A stretch of 64,000 bases of DNA, taken from positions 1-64,000 of IMG/VR virus record IMGVR_UViG_3300012036_000004. One strand, given 5' to 3'. The notes beneath the pieces were generated by a model, which was not told where the DNA came from, ran no database searches, and saw only the letters and a list, made by a program, of their open reading frames with translations. The DNA is from a virus. Of this stretch, positions 61,330 to 64,000 are shown piece by piece. A program made the position numbers and the translations under genes. Within the stretch, counting starts at the first letter, position 1; each line of letters starts with the position of its first letter.

Positions 61330-62925
61330 TCAGAGAGACATTGGGTAGAACGCTACCTGACCGGTGGCAATCTGCATCGCAAGGCGCCCGAATACCTGGG
61401 CGTGAAGAGCATCGTCAGGGGTGGCCGGGAAGCAGTTCCAAACCCGGCGCCCCTGACCCTGTTTCGTAACTTCCTCATACTCAGCGAGGATATCCTGAAT
61501 CGCGAGCTTCATCTGCTTCTGCTTCGCAAAGACGACGCGGCCTCGCTTGTAGTCCATCATCATCGAATCGATGGCTGCCGTCCGGTCCGCCATATACCGA
61601 TCTGTGTTGTTCCATCGGAGCATCTTCGAGATCGAGCCGTACTGAATCTGAACGACCTTGTTTGCCCCAAGCGCGTCGACCAGCATTGCGTTGGAGACTG
61701 CGCCAACTCCGGCGTCACCAGCGACCAGAGAGACCTTGTAGTCTCGACAGATCTCGATGATTTCCTTCACATCATTAACCGGGTTCGAGGTCGGGAAGAT
61801 GTGGTAGTACAGCGTCTTCATCTGGCCGTTCGGCAGCAAACCCCAGACGTGAATCGCTGTTCGAGACGTGAACGTCGAGGAGCCGCCTCCCGACCAGTCG
61901 ACCCCTGCGACAATCTTCGAGACATGCTTGAAGATTTTGGGGTCTGGCTTGCGCTCAATCGTGTAGTTCCGGCAGAGCGCTTCGAGCTCTTCGAGCGACA
62001 CCATGCGCGTGCCGATCGCGTCGCTCATCCCCAGTACCTCGTTCCTGAACTGCGAGTCTGGGTAGGTGTTGTACTTGTGAAGGATACGGTCCCACCGGGC
62101 CTGCACCTCATTGTTCTGTGGCATGATGAGCTGCGGGATGTGGAACCCGCGGACGTAGGCGCCCGGATTCATGCTGTACCACTGCCCGTCTCGAGGCCGC
62201 AGCTTCTTGCCGCAGTTGACGCAGATAACGCCCGACTTACCGATCGAGCGGACCGTGGTCACGTAGTTCCATTTGTTGCACCCCGTGCACTTCATCATCC
62301 ACACGTCTTGCGTGGATTGCTGCCAAAGGAACTCCATGGTGTTTTCCATCGACTTCGGTGTCCCGAAGTACCAGGTCCACCCGTGCTCCGACTCTGCCAT
62401 GCACTCGTTGACGACCGGCACCACCGACTTGTAAATGATGTCCTGGACCTCGTCCCATACGACCTGGTCCGCCGAGACGCCACGTGCGCGGTCCGGGTCG
62501 TCCTGGGCGTACGAAAGCACGACCTCCGACCCGTTCGAGAAGTGTTTCATCAGCACGTTCATCGGCATCGATGTGCTGGTGTAATTCTTGGAGATCAACG
62601 GAGAATAGGTGATCGCCTTCTGGAGACGGGAGTGCGAAAACCGAGTCGTCTGCTGCTGTGTAGGCGACACAAACAGCGTTCGAAAGTAGTCCTGCGAAAC
62701 CGAGTTCGTCAGGATCATGTTGCAGCCAGTAGTCGACTTAGCGACCTGGCGGCCGCATTTCATCACCAGCTCTTGGTGGTACCCATCGTAGATGTCTCGG
62801 TAAAACGGGTAGTTCTCAAACGAGAACTTCTTCCCGTCCAGTACCACCATAGCTTCCGTGAGTTGAGACCGGGTAAACTGCCCGACACTCTCTTCCTCGC
62901 GTCTAATCGACTGGAACACACTCAT
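61330..62925 (-). CDS. Large terminase subunit
   Basis: 531 residues from ATG at 62925 (an upstream in-frame start is less likely). Walker A is CGRQVAKST (Lys63), Walker B VVWDEVQD. The C-terminal RNase H-like nuclease shows VAGVDWSGGG, LVAGDAGVG and PDDALHA with the three acidic positions. Between them is a four-Cys ribbon (CTGCNKWNYV ... CVNCGKKL). It drives DNA into the prohead through the portal at 44295 and cuts concatemers. No small-terminase gene is recognised nearby. Its stop lies within the last stem of the hairpin array. Confidence 0.85.
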   Translation of the reverse strand: MSVFQSIRREEESVGQFTRSQLTEAMVVLDGKKFSFENYPFYRDIYDGYHQELVMKCGRQVAKSTTGCNMILTNSVSQDYFRTLFVSPTQQQTTRFSHSRLQKAITYSPLISKNYTSTSMPMNVLMKHFSNGSEVVLSYAQDDPDRARGVSADQVVWDEVQDIIYKSVVPVVNECMAESEHGWTWYFGTPKSMENTMEFLWQQSTQDVWMMKCTGCNKWNYVTTVRSIGKSGVICVNCGKKLRPRDGQWYSMNPGAYVRGFHIPQLIMPQNNEVQARWDRILHKYNTYPDSQFRNEVLGMSDAIGTRMVSLEELEALCRNYTIERKPDPKIFKHVSKIVAGVDWSGGGSSTFTSRTAIHVWGLLPNGQMKTLYYHIFPTSNPVNDVKEIIEICRDYKVSLVAGDAGVGAVSNAMLVDALGANKVVQIQYGSISKMLRWNNTDRYMADRTAAIDSMMMDYKRGRVVFAKQKQMKLAIQDILAEYEEVTKQGQGRRVWNCFPATPDDALHAQVFGRLAMQIATGQVAFYPMSL

Positions 62926-63121
62926 GAAACTACTCAAGTTTGCAATTCTAGCGTGGGCAGCGATCGCGCTTCTCGGCGCGTGCATTGCCCACCCGGGTCT
63001 CGTGTTCCTGCTTATCATCGCAGGCACGCTTTACGGCCTGTTCACTCTCACGTTTGGGTCTCTCGATTACTGGCGTCGTTACCACGACCACGTATACGGA
63101 GACTCGAGCGATCACCAATAA
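62924..63121 (+). CDS. 65-residue membrane protein
   Basis: Two hydrophobic helices: LLKFAILAWAAIALLGACIA and GLVFLLIIAGTLYGLFTLTF, then a polar tail (YWRRYHDHVYGDSSDHQ). The start ATG shares the CATG tetranucleotide with the oppositely directed terminase start. It may be a small inner-membrane protein such as a holin-type or superinfection factor; this is a guess from topology. Confidence 0.5.
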   Translation: MKLLKFAILAWAAIALLGACIAHPGLVFLLIIAGTLYGLFTLTFGSLDYWRRYHDHVYGDSSDHQ

Positions 63122-63148
63122 CCACACATTCGTGCAGTAGGGAAAACC

Positions 63149-64000
63149 ATGACACAAGCATCACCATCCAGCAACAAGACGCTCGACTACGCAGAGGAGA
63201 TCGGCCTGGTTCCGGTGAGCCTCAAGACGGCCGCCTGGGTCATCCAGCTCTGTGCATACGACAGGCACGTGCCGCTTCTCATCGGCGAAACATCGACCGG
63301 CAAGACGGCCATTCTACGTCAGCTCGCTGAGTACAACGAGCTCGACTTCCTCTTCTACGGTCTGGCGCACAAGGAGGCGTCTGATCTCACCGGTCCGATG
63401 ATGCCTTCTTCGGACGGCGTCACCTTCCAGCACCTGCCGCCGGCGAACATCCCCATCAAGGGACACGCCGGCGAGGACCGGTTCGTCATGATGGACCTGG
63501 CAGAGGTGAACCGTGCCGACAGCACCGTGCACAATGCTGCCTTCCAGGTATGGACCGACCGACAGCTCGGCACGCACGAGCTCGGAGAGAATGTCATCGT
63601 CGTCTCCGATATGAACCCCCCGGACGGTGACTACGCCGTCACGTCGAGCTTCAGCAGTGACCCGGCCATGCGTCGGCGTACCTGCCAGATCGTCGTCAAC
63701 TTCTCGGTCAACGATCTGTTGGCATGGGCGAAGGACCCTGCGTCTGCGACGCAATTCAACATGCCGAAGCTCAGCGAAGACGGCGTTCTCGAGCCGGTAG
63801 GTTTACACCGTAAACGCCCGTGGCATCCGAGCGTTGTTGAGTTCCTGCAAGCCAACGTCGACATCGCGCTGGACAGACAGGCGCGCGACGCGGGCAAGAT
63901 ATTCGCCTGCCCGTCGACTTGGCACGCCTGCTCCGATACGCTCTACACGTTGGAGCGTCTCGAGATCGACACATCCAGCGCCAGTATGCAGCTTGCTCTT
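63149..64000 (+). CDS. MoxR-like AAA+ ATPase (incomplete at window end)
   Basis: ATG with AGGGA upstream. Walker A GETSTGKTAIL (about 46-56) and Walker B VMMDLAEVNRA (about 112-122). DMNPPDGDYAVTSSFSSDPA follows, with sensor and arginine-type motifs of the MoxR family, which usually acts as a chaperone with VWA-domain partners. The frame runs off the window after 284 codons. A GTTTAC-N3-GTAAAC palindrome lies within it at 63801. Confidence 0.75.
   Translation, partial: MTQASPSSNKTLDYAEEIGLVPVSLKTAAWVIQLCAYDRHVPLLIGETSTGKTAILRQLAEYNELDFLFYGLAHKEASDLTGPMMPSSDGVTFQHLPPANIPIKGHAGEDRFVMMDLAEVNRADSTVHNAAFQVWTDRQLGTHELGENVIVVSDMNPPDGDYAVTSSFSSDPAMRRRTCQIVVNFSVNDLLAWAKDPASATQFNMPKLSEDGVLEPVGLHRKRPWHPSVVEFLQANVDIALDRQARDAGKIFACPSTWHACSDTLYTLERLEIDTSSASMQLAL
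63801..63815. repeat. GTTTAC-N3-GTAAAC palindrome, copy 6
   Basis: GTTTACACCGTAAAC lies in the MoxR-like gene in the TTA-CAC-CGT-AAA frame, as at copy 2. Confidence 0.7.

Larger units (their letters stand above)
60799..61335. ncRNA. Array of four structured modules with a conserved hairpin
   Basis: This gap between convergent operons holds four units, each closed by a long-range perfect stem: 60799-60809/60930-60940 (11 bp), 60948-60953/61055-61060 (6 bp), 61064-61070/61212-61218 (7 bp), 61220-61228/61327-61335 (9 bp). Each contains one exact copy of the hairpin GGCGATGTTTCGTCGCC and at least one unit-specific hairpin, for example CACCTGGTT-TAGC-AACCAGGTG and CAGACAC-TTTC-GTGTCTG. The ends overlap the two flanking stop codons. 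The pairing works on either strand. It could be a noncoding RNA, a bidirectional transcription barrier, or an origin or packaging site. Confidence 0.6.

Noticed and set aside
3863-63815. GTTTAC-N3-GTAAAC as a LexA (SOS) operator; TTAC-N3-GTAA resembles the site I recall for Bdellovibrio LexA
   Set aside because: Five of six copies lie deep inside genes, not at promoters. It remains an alternative to parS but is less fitting.
1-64000. tRNA genes, integrase or lysogeny repressor
   Set aside because: No cloverleaf with a conserved T-loop and acceptor end, and no recombinase or CI-type gene, was seen on either strand by eye.

Overview
This window is a stretch of a large, contractile-tailed (myovirus-type) bacteriophage genome, GC-rich by eye. 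It has HK97-type head proteins, a portal, a large terminase, a tail sheath, a baseplate spike, a complete phage replication set, and a phage-encoded multisubunit-type RNA polymerase. There is no integrase, repressor or tRNA gene, so nothing suggests lysogeny. The host cannot be named from the sequence. Most genes have AGGAG-type ribosome binding sites and overlap by ATGA, GTGA or TAATG, so they form long translationally coupled operons.

Layout. 0.1-1.3 kb (minus): tail or virion proteins, one with an in-frame amber codon. 1.4-3.8 kb (plus): a small island of accessory genes with an HU/IHF-like protein, followed by a copy of a phage promoter motif. 3.9-41.7 kb (minus): a long structural run, read from right to left. 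It starts with an RNA polymerase in two pieces (a beta::beta' N-terminal fusion and a beta' C-terminal piece with a phage-specific extension). About ten candidate internal or ejected virion proteins follow, then a probable prohead protease, scaffold candidates, the major capsid protein, neck genes, the tail sheath, the spike and baseplate genes. 41.9-43.8 kb (plus): two short cassettes (promoter, hairpin leader, gene, terminator); the second gene carries a lambda-type GGGAAAG slippery site. 43.9-46.0 kb (minus): portal and neighbour. 46.0-60.8 kb (plus): replication operon with a SNF2-like helicase, two RecB/Cas4-like nucleases, a ParB-like protein, an SSB-like protein, a primase-helicase, and a uracil-glycosylase-like/exonuclease/family A DNA polymerase fusion. 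60.8-61.3 kb: a noncoding array of four folded modules between convergent operons. 61.3-62.9 kb (minus): large terminase. 62.9-64.0 kb (plus): a small membrane protein and a MoxR-like ATPase cut by the window edge.

How it may work together (inference). The polymerase genes head the virion-gene operon and share short peptide motifs (K-x-A, often E-K-x-A) with the surrounding structural proteins. This fits a polymerase packaged in the particle and injected with the DNA. Three copies of the motif GGTATAAGATAWTGAYA, each followed by a stem-loop leader, are candidate promoters for that polymerase. A 15-bp palindrome, GTTTAC-N3-GTAAAC, occurs six times at 8-15 kb spacing. Together with the ParB-like gene it suggests a phage partition or DNA-organising system.
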